This document shows, in pieces, positions 16,491-25,253 of a stretch of 64,000 bases of DNA; the stretch's first letter is position 1; every line of letters begins with the position of its first letter. The position numbers and the translations under genes are program-made. The notes below the pieces were generated by a model. It did not search any database, had not been told where the DNA came from, and worked only from the letters and a program-made list of their open reading frames with translations. The stretch spans positions 1-64,000 of the forward strand of contig NZ_JAKFHA010000021.1 of NCBI RefSeq assembly GCF_021502675.1. Direction: 5' to 3'. The DNA is from Yinghuangia soli. Its GTDB lineage: Bacteria; Actinomycetota; Actinomycetes; Streptomycetales; Streptomycetaceae.

Positions 16491-17248
16491 GATGTGTAGG
16501 ACCCGCCGTTGAGGTGGAAGGTCTGCCCCGTGATCCACGACGCCTCCTGCGAAGCAAGGTAGGCGCACAGTGCACCCGCATCCTCGGGAACGCCGATGCG
16601 GCCGACCGGCAGATGCGCGGCCAACTCGCGTGTGCGCGTGGCCTCACGGCCGCTCGCAGCAGGGTCGATCAGCCCCAAAGCAATGGTGTTCGCGGTGATG
16701 CCGTCGGACGCGTTCTCGATGGCCAAGTGGCGCATGAAAGAGATCGCACCACCCTTGGCAGCTGCGTATAGGGAGACGCCTATCCCTTGCCCGATCACCC
16801 CGGAGCCCGATGCGATGGTGACGATGCGTCCATGTCGGCGGGCGGCCATGCCGTCGATGACGGCTTTGACGCAGTTCATGACGCCGAACAGGTTCACCTC
16901 GGTGAAACGCCGCCAATCGGCGGGGTCGGTGTCCCGGAACGAGGTCGGCCGGAAAGCACCCGCCCCGGCGTTGCCGACGTTGTTGACCAGGATGTCGACC
17001 GGCGCGATCCGGCGTTCGAAGGTGCGCACCGCGTCGGCCACGGCGCCGAGGTCGGTGACGTCGAACGCGACGGCGTGGGCCTGACCTCCGGCGTCGCGGA
17101 CCCGTCGGACGGTCCCGTCAGCCCGGGCCGGATCGATGTCGTTGACGACCACTTGCGCGCCCTGTCCGGCCAACGTGCAGGCGATTCCGGCGCCCACCCC
17201 CTGCCCGGCTCCCGTGATCAGGGCGGTTCTGCCGTTGAGCTCGAACAC
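16487..17248 (-). CDS. SDR-family oxidoreductase
   Basis: A 253-residue short-chain dehydrogenase. It has VFELNGRTALITGAGQGVGAG at the start, VNDIDP favouring NAD, NNVG, IASGSG with the catalytic Ser and LYAAAKGG with Tyr and Lys. It ends in LNGGSYTS. GTG at 17248 has AGGAG seven bases upstream and the reading frame begins at the expected first strand; GTG at 17275 is an alternative. It lies 60 bp downstream of the CaiB gene and is coupled to the SnoaL-like gene, suggesting a CoA-ester or alicyclic degradation unit. Confidence 0.87.
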   Translation of the reverse strand: MFELNGRTALITGAGQGVGAGIACTLAGQGAQVVVNDIDPARADGTVRRVRDAGGQAHAVAFDVTDLGAVADAVRTFERRIAPVDILVNNVGNAGAGAFRPTSFRDTDPADWRRFTEVNLFGVMNCVKAVIDGMAARRHGRIVTIASGSGVIGQGIGVSLYAAAKGGAISFMRHLAIENASDGITANTIALGLIDPAASGREATRTRELAAHLPVGRIGVPEDAGALCAYLASQEASWITGQTFHLNGGSYTS

Positions 17249-17308
17249 GTGCGTACTCCTGGAGTTGCGTTCCACGGTCGGGGTCCTCTGCCCTGCTGGG
17301 CGCGTTCC

Positions 17309-18496
17309 TCATCCCGGCGGGGCGACCACGCCGAGAGCATCGCGAATCGCCGCGGTGTGCTCACCGAGAAGTGGTGGCGCGCGCCGAATCGGCGGTCGCT
17401 GCCCGTCGATCCTCAGCGGCGAGGCGACGAGCTTGACCTCGCCGTGCGGATGCTTGGCGGTCTGTACCAGTCCGGCGGCACTGACCTGGTCTTCGAGGAA
17501 GACCTCGTCGAGGCGGTTCACCGGCGCGCATGCGACCGCCGCCCTTCCCAGCTCAGCCTCCCAGACCTTCGTGGGCTCCCGCACAAAGGTCGCCGCGAGC
17601 AGGTCGTCCAGCTTCACCCGGTGCGCCAGCCGAGACGCGTTGTCCGCGAACTGGGGGTCGTCGGCCAGAGCCGGCCGCCCGACGGCGGCGCACAGCGCGG
17701 CGAACTGCCTGTTGCTGGTGGCGCCTATGACGATCTGACCGTCGGCCGTGGGCATCGGGCCATACGGCGCGACATTGGGATGCAGGTTCCCTATCAAACC
17801 GGGAACCGCCCCGCCGACGAGGTGATTCGCGGCCTGGTTGATCAGCGCGGATACCCCGCATTCGAAGAGCGGCACCTCGACGCGCGCGGCCCTGCGGCCC
17901 TGATCAGCGTGTCGACCGAGGAGGGCTCCCAGCGCTCCGATCGCCGCATACAGCCCGGTGACGACGTCCACTACGGGAAACCCGACTTTGGTCGGGCCGG
18001 TGAGCTCATGCCCGGTCACGGACATGATCCCGGAACGGGCTTGGGCCATGGCGTCGTAGCCCGGCAAATCTCCCAACGGGCCGCTCGAGGACGCACCGCG
18101 GATGGAGACCCACACAGCATGCGGACTGCTGTCACGAACTGCGTCCAACCCGAGAGACATCAACTGTCGGGGCAGGAAGTTCTCGATCACCACGTCGCAC
18201 TCTGCGGCCAAGGACTTGACCACGTCCAGGTCGGCCGGCTCGCGCAAGTCGAGCACCATGGCTCGGCGATTCCGGTTGATCGCAAGGTAGTACGCCGCGT
18301 CGGCGCCGTGGAACGGAGGACCCCATCGCCGCGTTTCATCGCCTTCGGGCGCTTCGACTTTGATCACGTCGGCGCCCAGATCGGCCAGCACGGTCGCGGC
18401 CAGAGGCCCGGCGAGCACGCGCGACAAGTCGAGTACGCGCACGCCGGCCAGAGGCAGGGTCGGGTCGTGGGTTTCTGTGTCTTCGGGCCAGGTCAT
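17309..18496 (-). CDS. CaiB/BaiF family CoA-transferase (class III)
   Basis: A 395-residue class III CoA-transferase. It has PLAGVRVLDLSRVLAGPLAATVLADLGADVIKVEAP near the N-terminus, RNRRAMVLDL and the catalytic Asp in LPGYDAMAQARSGIMSVTG near residue 155. The family moves CoA between carboxylic acids. ATG at 18496 has AAAGG seven bases upstream. It is the first gene of a CaiB-SDR-SnoaL unit, divergent from an acyl-CoA synthetase, and together they can make and exchange CoA esters. The shared promoter holds a 19-bp palindrome at -33 from the ATG. Confidence 0.92.
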   Translation of the reverse strand: MTWPEDTETHDPTLPLAGVRVLDLSRVLAGPLAATVLADLGADVIKVEAPEGDETRRWGPPFHGADAAYYLAINRNRRAMVLDLREPADLDVVKSLAAECDVVIENFLPRQLMSLGLDAVRDSSPHAVWVSIRGASSSGPLGDLPGYDAMAQARSGIMSVTGHELTGPTKVGFPVVDVVTGLYAAIGALGALLGRHADQGRRAARVEVPLFECGVSALINQAANHLVGGAVPGLIGNLHPNVAPYGPMPTADGQIVIGATSNRQFAALCAAVGRPALADDPQFADNASRLAHRVKLDDLLAATFVREPTKVWEAELGRAAVACAPVNRLDEVFLEDQVSAAGLVQTAKHPHGEVKLVASPLRIDGQRPPIRRAPPLLGEHTAAIRDALGVVAPPG

Positions 18497-18528
18497 GCGG
18501 CAGCCTTTCGCCTTCGGCCAGTCGTCAT

Positions 18529-18547
18529 CATGGCTATCATGACCATG
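18529..18547. promoter_or_regulatory. 19-bp palindromic operator, copy 2
   Basis: CATGGCTATCATGACCATG, 16 of 19 bases identical to the copy at 12876-12894 and in the same orientation. It also lies exactly 33 bp from the minus-strand start codon (CaiB). Confidence 0.6.
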
Positions 18548-18584
18548 TTGGATTCCGACAGATCTTGCTTGCGCCGCTCTTTAA

Positions 18585-18602
18585 TGTAAGCGTTACGCAT
18601 AT
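18585..18602. promoter_or_regulatory. GTAA-GCG-TTAC element with ACGCATAT tail
   Basis: TGTAAGCGTTACGCATAT differs at one base from the 18 bases at 12938-12955. It lies upstream of the acyl-CoA synthetase. Confidence 0.5.
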
Positions 18603-18676
18603 AGTGCGCCCGTTCGGGTCGCGTTACGCTGCCTGCCCGGCAGCCAGTGAAGCCCCTTGATTCCAGGAGCTCTTCG

Positions 18677-20260
18677 GTGACCTCAGTTGCCTCCTCAACG
18701 CCCCCCGCACGTGCCCGGCGGCACGGGCTCGCCGATCTGCTGGCGCGTTCCGCGGTCCGGACCCCGGACAAGACCGCGGTGGTCTTCGGGGAGCTGCGGC
18801 AGAGCTTCGCGGAGCTGGACGCGCTGGTCACGCGGACCGCGGCGGGGTTCGCGGCGCGCGGGGTGGCCAAGGGCGACCGGATCGTGCTGCTGGCCCGGAA
18901 CTCGCACGGGTTCGCGGTGGCGTACTTCGCGCTGGCCCGGATCGGCGCGGTGTCGGTGCCGGTGAACTTCATGCTCACCCCGCCCGAGGTCGCCTACGTC
19001 CTCACCCACTCCGGCGCGGTCGGGGTCGTGGCGGGCGCGGACCTGGTGGTGACCGCGGACGCGGCGCTCGCGGAGGCGGGGCTGGACGTGACGGCTCTGA
19101 AGGTCCGCGCGGTGATCGGCGAGACCGAGGGCTGGGAGCCGTTCGCCGCACTCGGCGCCTCGGACGCGGCATGCCCCGAGGTGGACCTGGACGACGACGA
19201 CCCGGTGCAGATCATGTACACCTCCGGCACCGAGTCCCGCCCCAAGGGCGCGGTGATGACCAGCCGGAACCTCCTCGCCCAGTACACCACCGCGATCGTG
19301 GACGGCGGGATGAGCGCGGACGACGTGGAGATCCACGCGCTGCCGCTCTACCACTGCGCCCAGCTGCACTGCTTCCTGACCCCGGACGTCTACCTGGGCG
19401 CGACGTCGATCATCCTGCCCGCGCCCGACGCCGCGACCATCCTGGCGACGGTGGAGGCGGAGCGCGTCACGAAGCTGTTCTGCCCGCCGACGGTGTGGAT
19501 CGCGCTGCTGCGGCACCCGGACTTCGACACCCGCGACCTGTCCTCGCTGCGCAAGGGCTACTACGGCGCAGCCGCGATGCCCGTCGAGGTCCTCGCCGAA
19601 CTGCGCCGCCGACTCCCGCAGTTGGCGCTCTACAACTTCTACGGCCAGACCGAGATGTCCCCGGTCGCGACCATCCTCGGCCCCGCCGACCAGGAACGGA
19701 AGGCCGGTTCCGCGGGCCGGGCGGGGCTCAACGTCGAGACCCGGGTGGTGGACGACAACGACGAACCCGTCCCGGCCGGGGTGGTCGGGGAGATCGTGCA
19801 CCGCGGCCCGCACACCATGCTCGGCTACTGGAACGACCCCGACCGCACCGCCGAGGCGTTCCGCAACCAGTGGTTCCACAGCGGCGACCTGGGCGTCCTG
19901 GACGACGAGGGCTACCTCACCATCGTCGACCGCAAGAAGGACATGGTGAAGACCGGCGGCGAGAACGTCGCCGGACGCGAAGTCGAAGAAGTCATCCACG
20001 CCCACCCCGCCGTCGCCGAGGCGGCAGTGTTCGGGATCACCCACCCGTACTGGATCGAAGCCGTCACCGCCGTCATCGTCCCCAAGCCCGGCGAGAAGAT
20101 CGAACCCGACGAGATCACCGCGCACTGCCGCGAACACCTCGCCGGGTTCAAAGTCCCCAAATACGTCGTGATCACCGAAGCCCTGCCGAAGAACCCCAGC
20201 GGCAAAATCCTCAAGCGCGAACTACGCGACGCCTATGCGCACTTGGCCCATACGGAATAG
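18677..20260 (+). CDS. AMP-dependent acyl-CoA synthetase (FadD/ANL superfamily)
   Basis: A 527-residue adenylate-forming enzyme. It has the P-loop MYTSGTESRPKGAVMTSRN, LYNFYGQTEMSP, SGDLGVLDDEGYLTIVDRKKDMVKTGGENV (hinge and A8 motif) and a C-terminal KNPSGKILKRELR with the catalytic Lys. It activates a carboxylic acid with ATP and CoA; the chain type is not predictable. GTG at 18677 has AGGAG six bases upstream; ATG at 18647 lacks a site. It is divergent from the CaiB gene and shares its control region. It is unusually rich in G+C at third positions, even for this window. Confidence 0.93.
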   Translation: MTSVASSTPPARARRHGLADLLARSAVRTPDKTAVVFGELRQSFAELDALVTRTAAGFAARGVAKGDRIVLLARNSHGFAVAYFALARIGAVSVPVNFMLTPPEVAYVLTHSGAVGVVAGADLVVTADAALAEAGLDVTALKVRAVIGETEGWEPFAALGASDAACPEVDLDDDDPVQIMYTSGTESRPKGAVMTSRNLLAQYTTAIVDGGMSADDVEIHALPLYHCAQLHCFLTPDVYLGATSIILPAPDAATILATVEAERVTKLFCPPTVWIALLRHPDFDTRDLSSLRKGYYGAAAMPVEVLAELRRRLPQLALYNFYGQTEMSPVATILGPADQERKAGSAGRAGLNVETRVVDDNDEPVPAGVVGEIVHRGPHTMLGYWNDPDRTAEAFRNQWFHSGDLGVLDDEGYLTIVDRKKDMVKTGGENVAGREVEEVIHAHPAVAEAAVFGITHPYWIEAVTAVIVPKPGEKIEPDEITAHCREHLAGFKVPKYVVITEALPKNPSGKILKRELRDAYAHLAHTE

Positions 20261-20347
20261 TGCACAGGAGCAACGGCAGGACGCAGAGGACGTCGGCTTC
20301 TCCTGCACAAGCGGACGAGCCGCGCTGTGCCCGCGTCCCTCAAGGCC

Positions 20348-20364
20348 AGCTCGTACCCCGAGCT
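20348..20364. terminator. Short hairpin between convergent genes
   Basis: AGCTCG and CGAGCT with a 5-base loop, after the acyl-CoA synthetase and before the TetR stop. A weak terminator candidate. Confidence 0.3.
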
Positions 20365-20420
20365 AGCTGCTCAGTCGTACTCCGCCATCTGCCTCAACAG
20401 CGCACTGGCGAAGGCAACGG

Positions 20421-21179
20421 TCAAGGCTCCAAGCCCGTACTGCTGAATATCGGTACCAGCGCCGCCTGTCGGGCCTCGGCCACGCGCGGCCGTCCCGACT
20501 TTGCCACGCCCTTTCCCGACCGGTTCGCCATCGCGGCGATTGCGTCGACGGTGCTGTCGATGACAACGTCGTAGAGGCGCTCGAAGGCCGTCGGCAGTGC
20601 ATCGACGACCGGTCCGACGCGGCGCTGTTCCTCCTCGGTCGCCTGTTCCAAAGCTTGCTTCATGAGCGGGACCATGTCGACAGACGGGGTCCGCTTCGCA
20701 GCGAGCGTGGCCTGTCCCACGATGGTGGTTCCGACGAGCGCGATGGCGAGCGCCATGTCCTCGTCGTCCAACCGCAGAGGGCTCAACACCCCAGTCAGCA
20801 GGCTGAACGACGGCAACCACGCCGGCTGCCGGGTGGAGGCGATGTACGGCAGCAGCTGGGGATACGGCCGCAGGTGCTCCAGGCTCAGCAGCATCCACTC
20901 ACGGAGCTTCTCCTGCCACGTCAGGCCCTCGGGCGCGGTGAAACGCATGTCCGCCAGCACCCGGTCGGCCACTGCATGAAGGAGGTCGTCGCGATCGGGG
21001 AAGTAGCGGTACAACGCCATGGGCGCGGAGTCGGCAGCGTCCGCCACCCGCTTGATCGTCAACGGCTCGGTCGGGTCGTCGTACACCAACCCGACCGCCG
21101 CCTCGACGATCTGCTCGCGGGACAGGCGCGCAGGTCGTCCCCGTCCGCGCGTAGGTCCGCCTGTCGAGCCTTGGGTCAT
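20421..21179 (-). CDS. TetR-family transcriptional regulator (TetR-1)
   Basis: A 252-residue regulator. The basic N-terminus GPTRGRGRPARLSREQIVEAAVGLV leads to the helix-turn-helix LTIKRVADAADSAPMALYRYFPDRDDLL. The C-terminal domain (LRPYPQLLPYIASTRQPAWLPSF) is of the TetR_C type that binds a small hydrophobic ligand. ATG at 21179 has GGAGG eight bases upstream. It faces the acyl-CoA synthetase and is a candidate for the 19-bp palindromes at 12876 and 18529. Its own promoter (21228-21246) has TTACGCGTATGAC, related to the TTACGCATAT tails. Confidence 0.9.
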   Translation of the reverse strand: MTQGSTGGPTRGRGRPARLSREQIVEAAVGLVYDDPTEPLTIKRVADAADSAPMALYRYFPDRDDLLHAVADRVLADMRFTAPEGLTWQEKLREWMLLSLEHLRPYPQLLPYIASTRQPAWLPSFSLLTGVLSPLRLDDEDMALAIALVGTTIVGQATLAAKRTPSVDMVPLMKQALEQATEEEQRRVGPVVDALPTAFERLYDVVIDSTVDAIAAMANRSGKGVAKSGRPRVAEARQAALVPIFSSTGLEP

Positions 21180-21333
21180 CCCGGATCCCTCCACCACGCT
21201 GCACCCGCACCTGGCGGTGCCGTGACCCCAGATTACGCGTATGACCTACGCATTCGGAGGTCGGATAGCGGGAGGGTGGCAAGATCCCCGCCTCGTCGGC
21301 TGCAGCCTGTGCGCCCGACGAGGTGCCTGGAGC

Positions 21334-21987
21334 CTAGCGGCCTGCGTTCTCCTGGCCGGTTCGGTCCGCCTCCAGGGTGCCCAGCCATACCGCGGTCAGG
21401 GTGTCCAGCATCGCGGATCGTTCGCGTCCCCAGAGGCCGGCCTGCCAGGACGGCATGAATGTCTCCAGCTGGTTGATCAGCAAGAACGCGCGGCGCTTGG
21501 CTTCGGGCCGGGTGAAGTGCGTCCAGCGCTCCGGCGGCTGGAGGAGTGCATGGATGAACCGCTGCTGGTGCTCCAGGTGCTGCTCGCGCAGCGTGTGCGG
21601 AAGGTGCTCGGCGAAGACTTTGAGGGCCTTCTTGTTCCCGTCGGCGTCTACGTACCGGGTGAGCCAGCCGCGAATCGTGGCATGCGACCAGTCGGGCAGC
21701 GTGCCGAATTCCACGAACATGCTTTCGGTGTCACGCCAGATTCGAGCAGCCAGCTCGGCGACGATGTCGGCCTTGCCGGAGAAGTGCAAGTAGAAAGTGG
21801 CTCGCGCCGCCCCTGCGCGGGCGACTACATCGTCGATGGTGGCCGCCTCGTACCCCTTCTCTTCGAAGACGTCGACTGCCGCGGCCAGCAGACGCCGACG
21901 CGTGAGCTGCTTGTGCTGGGCACGCAGGTCCGAGGCCGGGACGGCGGGATCCGCGGCGCCGGCACGTCGGCGGGTAGGCGTTGGCAT
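21334..21987 (-). CDS. TetR-family transcriptional regulator (TetR-2)
   Basis: A 217-residue regulator with helix-turn-helix RRRLLAAAVDVFEEKGYEAATIDDVVARAGAARATFYLHFSGKADIV, a near-consensus TetR DNA-binding domain. The ligand domain is FVEFGTLPDWSHATIRGWLTRYV onward. The start is uncertain: ATG at 21987 has only GCGGA, and GTG at 22029 lies seven bases after the stop of the esterase gene. Either way it is co-transcribed with the esterase, which diverges from the Baeyer-Villiger monooxygenase. It is the best candidate for the palindrome at 23134-23148. Confidence 0.88.
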   Translation of the reverse strand: MPTPTRRRAGAADPAVPASDLRAQHKQLTRRRLLAAAVDVFEEKGYEAATIDDVVARAGAARATFYLHFSGKADIVAELAARIWRDTESMFVEFGTLPDWSHATIRGWLTRYVDADGNKKALKVFAEHLPHTLREQHLEHQQRFIHALLQPPERWTHFTRPEAKRRAFLLINQLETFMPSWQAGLWGRERSAMLDTLTAVWLGTLEADRTGQENAGR

Positions 21988-22035
21988 TCCGCAAGCGTAG
22001 TCAGTCCGCTTGTCTGAGTGCGCAACCACGGTGCG

Positions 22036-23004
22036 TCAGCCTTCCGCGGCGGCGCCGGCTCCCCTGCCTACTGCTCCGCGCAGACGCCGACAGGCATGGT
22101 CGAGCGCATCGGATGCGGCGGGCACGCGGGCGTAGTACGAGAGGAACCCGTGAGCGGTCCCTTTGACCTCCAGGACCTCGATGGATCCGCCGACGGCATT
22201 CACTGTCTCGGCGTACGCGTAGGCGTCATCGACGTTCAGGTCGAATTCCGGGGTGACGATCAACGCAGGGGGAAGCCCGGTGAAGTCGTCGGCGTGGAGC
22301 GGTGAGACGTACGGGTGCCGCAGGTCCGCGGAACCCGCGTACGTCCGCCACATGGACTGCGACGTCTGCCGGTTGACCATCGGCGCGTCGGCGTTCGCGA
22401 CGGTGGCTGGCCGCTCGGAGACAGCATCCAGGCCCGGGTAGGCGAGCAGTTGGAAGGCGAAGCGCGGGCCTTGCCGGTCCCGGGCCATATGGCCCGCGAC
22501 GGCGGCGAGGTTCCCGCCGGCGCTGTCGCCGCCGACAGCCACGCTCTCCGGGTCGATACCCACCTCTGCGGCATGCTCGACAACCCAGCAGGCCGCCGCA
22601 TAGAAGTCCTCGGCGGCGGCGGGAAAGACGTGCTCGGGCGCGAGGCGGTACTCGACGGACACCACGACACAGCCACTGCGGTTGGCGATCTCACGACAGA
22701 GACCGTCGTGGGTCTCGATGCTGCAGATGGACCACCCGCCCCCATGTGCGAAGACCAGCGCAGGCAGCCCTTCGTCGGCCGTCGGGTAGTAGAAGCGGAC
22801 GGGAACGTCTCCGTCCGGCCCGGGAATCGTCCGGTCGGCTACGGCATGCACGTCGGGGCGGGGTTGGAGGGCGGCGGCTGCATCGCTGCGTTCGCGGATG
22901 GCGACCACGGACTCGGGCGTGACCACAGGCAGCGGGGGTATCGCCGCCATGATCGCTGCGAACTCGGGCACGAGGGCGAATTGCCCCGCTTCAAGGTCCG
23001 TCAT
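22036..23004 (-). CDS. Alpha/beta hydrolase, hormone-sensitive-lipase family esterase
   Basis: A 322-residue esterase. The oxyanion-hole motif is FAHGGGWSI near residue 88. The nucleophile is in VAVGGDSAGGNLAAV (about 160), the Asp in VTPEFDLNVDD and the His in KGTAHGFLSYY. This is HSL/family IV. ATG at 23004 has GGAGG nine bases upstream. It diverges from the Baeyer-Villiger monooxygenase: a BVMO turns a ketone into an ester and an esterase hydrolyses it, a pairing known from several ketone-degradation operons. The substrate is likely a cyclic or linear ketone-derived ester. Confidence 0.92.
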   Translation of the reverse strand: MTDLEAGQFALVPEFAAIMAAIPPLPVVTPESVVAIRERSDAAAALQPRPDVHAVADRTIPGPDGDVPVRFYYPTADEGLPALVFAHGGGWSICSIETHDGLCREIANRSGCVVVSVEYRLAPEHVFPAAAEDFYAAACWVVEHAAEVGIDPESVAVGGDSAGGNLAAVAGHMARDRQGPRFAFQLLAYPGLDAVSERPATVANADAPMVNRQTSQSMWRTYAGSADLRHPYVSPLHADDFTGLPPALIVTPEFDLNVDDAYAYAETVNAVGGSIEVLEVKGTAHGFLSYYARVPAASDALDHACRRLRGAVGRGAGAAAEG

Positions 23005-23070
23005 GAGTACGCGCCTCCACTCGTCGCACCTTCACCTGCGTGACGACAACTTAGCCCTTCAGTAGACACG

Positions 23071-23102
23071 ATGTCCATCAAAGAGTCTCTCTGTATGGAC
23101 AT
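23071..23102. promoter_or_regulatory. Inverted ATGTCCAT / ATGGACAT repeat
   Basis: ATGTCCAT at 23071-23078 and its complement ATGGACAT at 23095-23102 lie in the esterase/BVMO divergent promoter. It may be a second operator, or two half-sites 24 bp apart. Confidence 0.45.
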
Positions 23103-23133
23103 GCCCAAGCCGCACGTGCATGATGACTTTCGC

Positions 23134-23148
23134 TAGACAGTCTGTCTA
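23134..23148. promoter_or_regulatory. Perfect 15-bp palindrome before the BVMO gene
   Basis: TAGACAG-T-CTGTCTA ends 22 bp upstream of the chosen BVMO ATG (23171). It is a typical TetR-operator shape; TetR-2 nearby is the candidate binder. Its position argues against the longer BVMO reading frame from 23120. Confidence 0.6.
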
Positions 23149-23170
23149 TTTCATGGCTACGGAGACTGGC

Positions 23171-25114
23171 ATGACGACCCCCCGTACCTTTGTCCACCAT
23201 CGGCCTGTCCCGAGCGACCTCCCCCTCAGTGGCCCAGGTGTTGACGCCGCGTCAGTGCGTGCGCAGCTCGCCGGGGCCGATCCGCGGACCCTGCTGATGG
23301 TGCTCACTCACCTGACCCGCGACTTGTCCCTCCTCGAGCGGTTCGCGAAGGTCTGCGACCCGTCGCACGCCGAGACCGGCGCGGAGCCGGACGCGGACGC
23401 AATACGCGACCTGCTGGCCGAGGTACTGACGAGCGGTCGGCCCGTCGACACGACGCCCCTGACCGATGCGTTGTTCCAGCGCCTCGCGTCGGCCTACGTT
23501 CACGAGCCGGTGGACGAGGAGTTCATCCCGCTCCTTCTCGATCAGTGCGGCTTCGCGAAGCTGGCGCCTGAGCCCTCGCACCCCCCGAAGGCCCTCTCGC
23601 GGCAGAGGGACTTCCACGTCGCGGTTATCGGTGCCGGGCTTTCCGGCATCTGCGCGGGCGTCAAACTCGGCGAAGCGGGTTACAGCTACCGCATCTACGA
23701 TCGCAACGAGGACGTCGGCGGCACCTGGCTCACCAACGTGTACCCGGGCGTCGGGGTGGACACCCCCAGCCACTTCTACTCCTACTCCTTCGAAGTCAAC
23801 CCGGACTGGCCCGAGTTCTACTCCAAGGGCGAGTACGTGCTCGACTACCTGCGCCGCTGTGCGGACGGGTACGGGGTGCGGGACCACGTCGAGTTCCAGA
23901 CCGAAGTCCTCAGCTGCGCCTACGACGACGCCTCCAAGCGCTGGGCCGTCACGGTTCGCGATCGCCGAGGCCAGGAGCGCGTCGACTGGGCCGATGCGGT
24001 GATCACCGCCATAGGTGTATTCCAGGGCGCGGTACGCCCCGACATCCCTGGCCTCGACGAGTTCGCCGGCATCGCCGTGCACACGGCCGAGTGGGATCCC
24101 GACCTCGATCTCACTGGTCGGCGGGTGGCGATGATCGGCACCGGCGCCAGCTCGATGCAGGTCGGACCGGCTATCGTCGACGATGTCGCCCAGTTGACGG
24201 TCTTCCAGCGCAGTCCTTCGTGGATCATGCCCCGCCGCAAGGATGACCTCACCGTCTCCGAGGGGGCCAACTGGGCCATGCGGCACGTACCCTTCTACGG
24301 CGAATGGTTCCGGTTCTTCACCTACTGGTTCGCGTCCGACGGCAACTTCGTGCGCGTCGTGATCGACCCCGAGTGGCACATGCCGGAAGTCTCGGTGTCC
24401 AAGCCCAGCGAAGACCTTCGGCAGTGGCTGCTGGCGTACGCCCGCGAAGAACTCGCCGACCGGCCGGACCTCCTGGAACGCGTGATTCCGGACTACCCGC
24501 CGTTCGGCAAGCGGATCCTGCGGGACAGCAACTGGTACCGGATGCTGAGGCAGGACCACGTCGAGCTGGTCACCGATGCCATCGAACGCGCCACGACGGG
24601 CGGACTGGTCACCGCGGACGGCCGCGAGGTCCCCGCGGACGTACTGATCCTCGCCACCGGCTACCAGGTGCTGCCGATGCTCGGTCAGATCGATATCACG
24701 GGCCGGAACGGAACAGCCCTGACCGATGTCTGGGGCCACGATGAGCCGCGTGCCCATCTGGGCACGACCGTGCCGGGTTTTCCGAACCTGTTCGTGCTGG
24801 CCGGGCCCAACAGCGCGCCGAACCACGGCGCCGGCGTCAACATCCTTGCGGAGAGCCAGATCCACTACATCGTGGGATGCCTCGATCTGCTCCACGAACG
24901 CGGCGCGCGGGTTCTGGAGCCGCGGCAGGACGTACACGACGCCTACAACGAGCGGGTGGACGAAGCGCTCGAAGGACGCGTGTGGAGCCACCCGAGCGTC
25001 CGCAGCTACTACCAGAACAGCAGCGGCCGCGTGATCGTGTCGTGCCCGTGGCGCCTGGTCGACTACTGGTCGATGCTCCGCGTTCCTGACGAGGATGAGT
25101 ACATCCTGAGCTGA
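23171..25114 (+). CDS. Baeyer-Villiger-type flavin monooxygenase
   Basis: A 647-residue class B monooxygenase. After a 130-residue N-terminal extension, the FAD motif VIGAGLSGICAGVKL is near residue 153, NEDVGGTWLTNVYPGVGVDTPSH next, the BVMO fingerprint FAGIAVHTAEWD near 298 (Asp where Pro is usual) and the NADPH motif MIGTGASSMQ. It inserts oxygen next to a ketone using NADPH and O2. ATG at 23171 has GGAG six bases upstream and lies after a perfect palindrome. The N-terminal extension resembles that of 4-hydroxyacetophenone monooxygenase-type enzymes. The product ester is probably cleaved by the divergent esterase. Confidence 0.92.
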   Translation: MTTPRTFVHHRPVPSDLPLSGPGVDAASVRAQLAGADPRTLLMVLTHLTRDLSLLERFAKVCDPSHAETGAEPDADAIRDLLAEVLTSGRPVDTTPLTDALFQRLASAYVHEPVDEEFIPLLLDQCGFAKLAPEPSHPPKALSRQRDFHVAVIGAGLSGICAGVKLGEAGYSYRIYDRNEDVGGTWLTNVYPGVGVDTPSHFYSYSFEVNPDWPEFYSKGEYVLDYLRRCADGYGVRDHVEFQTEVLSCAYDDASKRWAVTVRDRRGQERVDWADAVITAIGVFQGAVRPDIPGLDEFAGIAVHTAEWDPDLDLTGRRVAMIGTGASSMQVGPAIVDDVAQLTVFQRSPSWIMPRRKDDLTVSEGANWAMRHVPFYGEWFRFFTYWFASDGNFVRVVIDPEWHMPEVSVSKPSEDLRQWLLAYAREELADRPDLLERVIPDYPPFGKRILRDSNWYRMLRQDHVELVTDAIERATTGGLVTADGREVPADVLILATGYQVLPMLGQIDITGRNGTALTDVWGHDEPRAHLGTTVPGFPNLFVLAGPNSAPNHGAGVNILAESQIHYIVGCLDLLHERGARVLEPRQDVHDAYNERVDEALEGRVWSHPSVRSYYQNSSGRVIVSCPWRLVDYWSMLRVPDEDEYILS

Positions 25115-25253
25115 CTCCAAGGCAGCGCTCCAACGTTCGGCGGTTGCCCTCTCGACGATTCCAGCGTACGTATTACACAAATCTGTTCACCTGTCGGCGT
25201 GAGCTCCATGAGGCGTCCACGCCGACAGGGGTGCCTGAGTGGCAGGAGTGCAT

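Noticed and set aside
23120-23170. Upstream ATGs of the BVMO gene
   Set aside because: They would place the perfect 15-bp palindrome inside the coding region and have no ribosome-binding site; GGAG fits ATG 23171.
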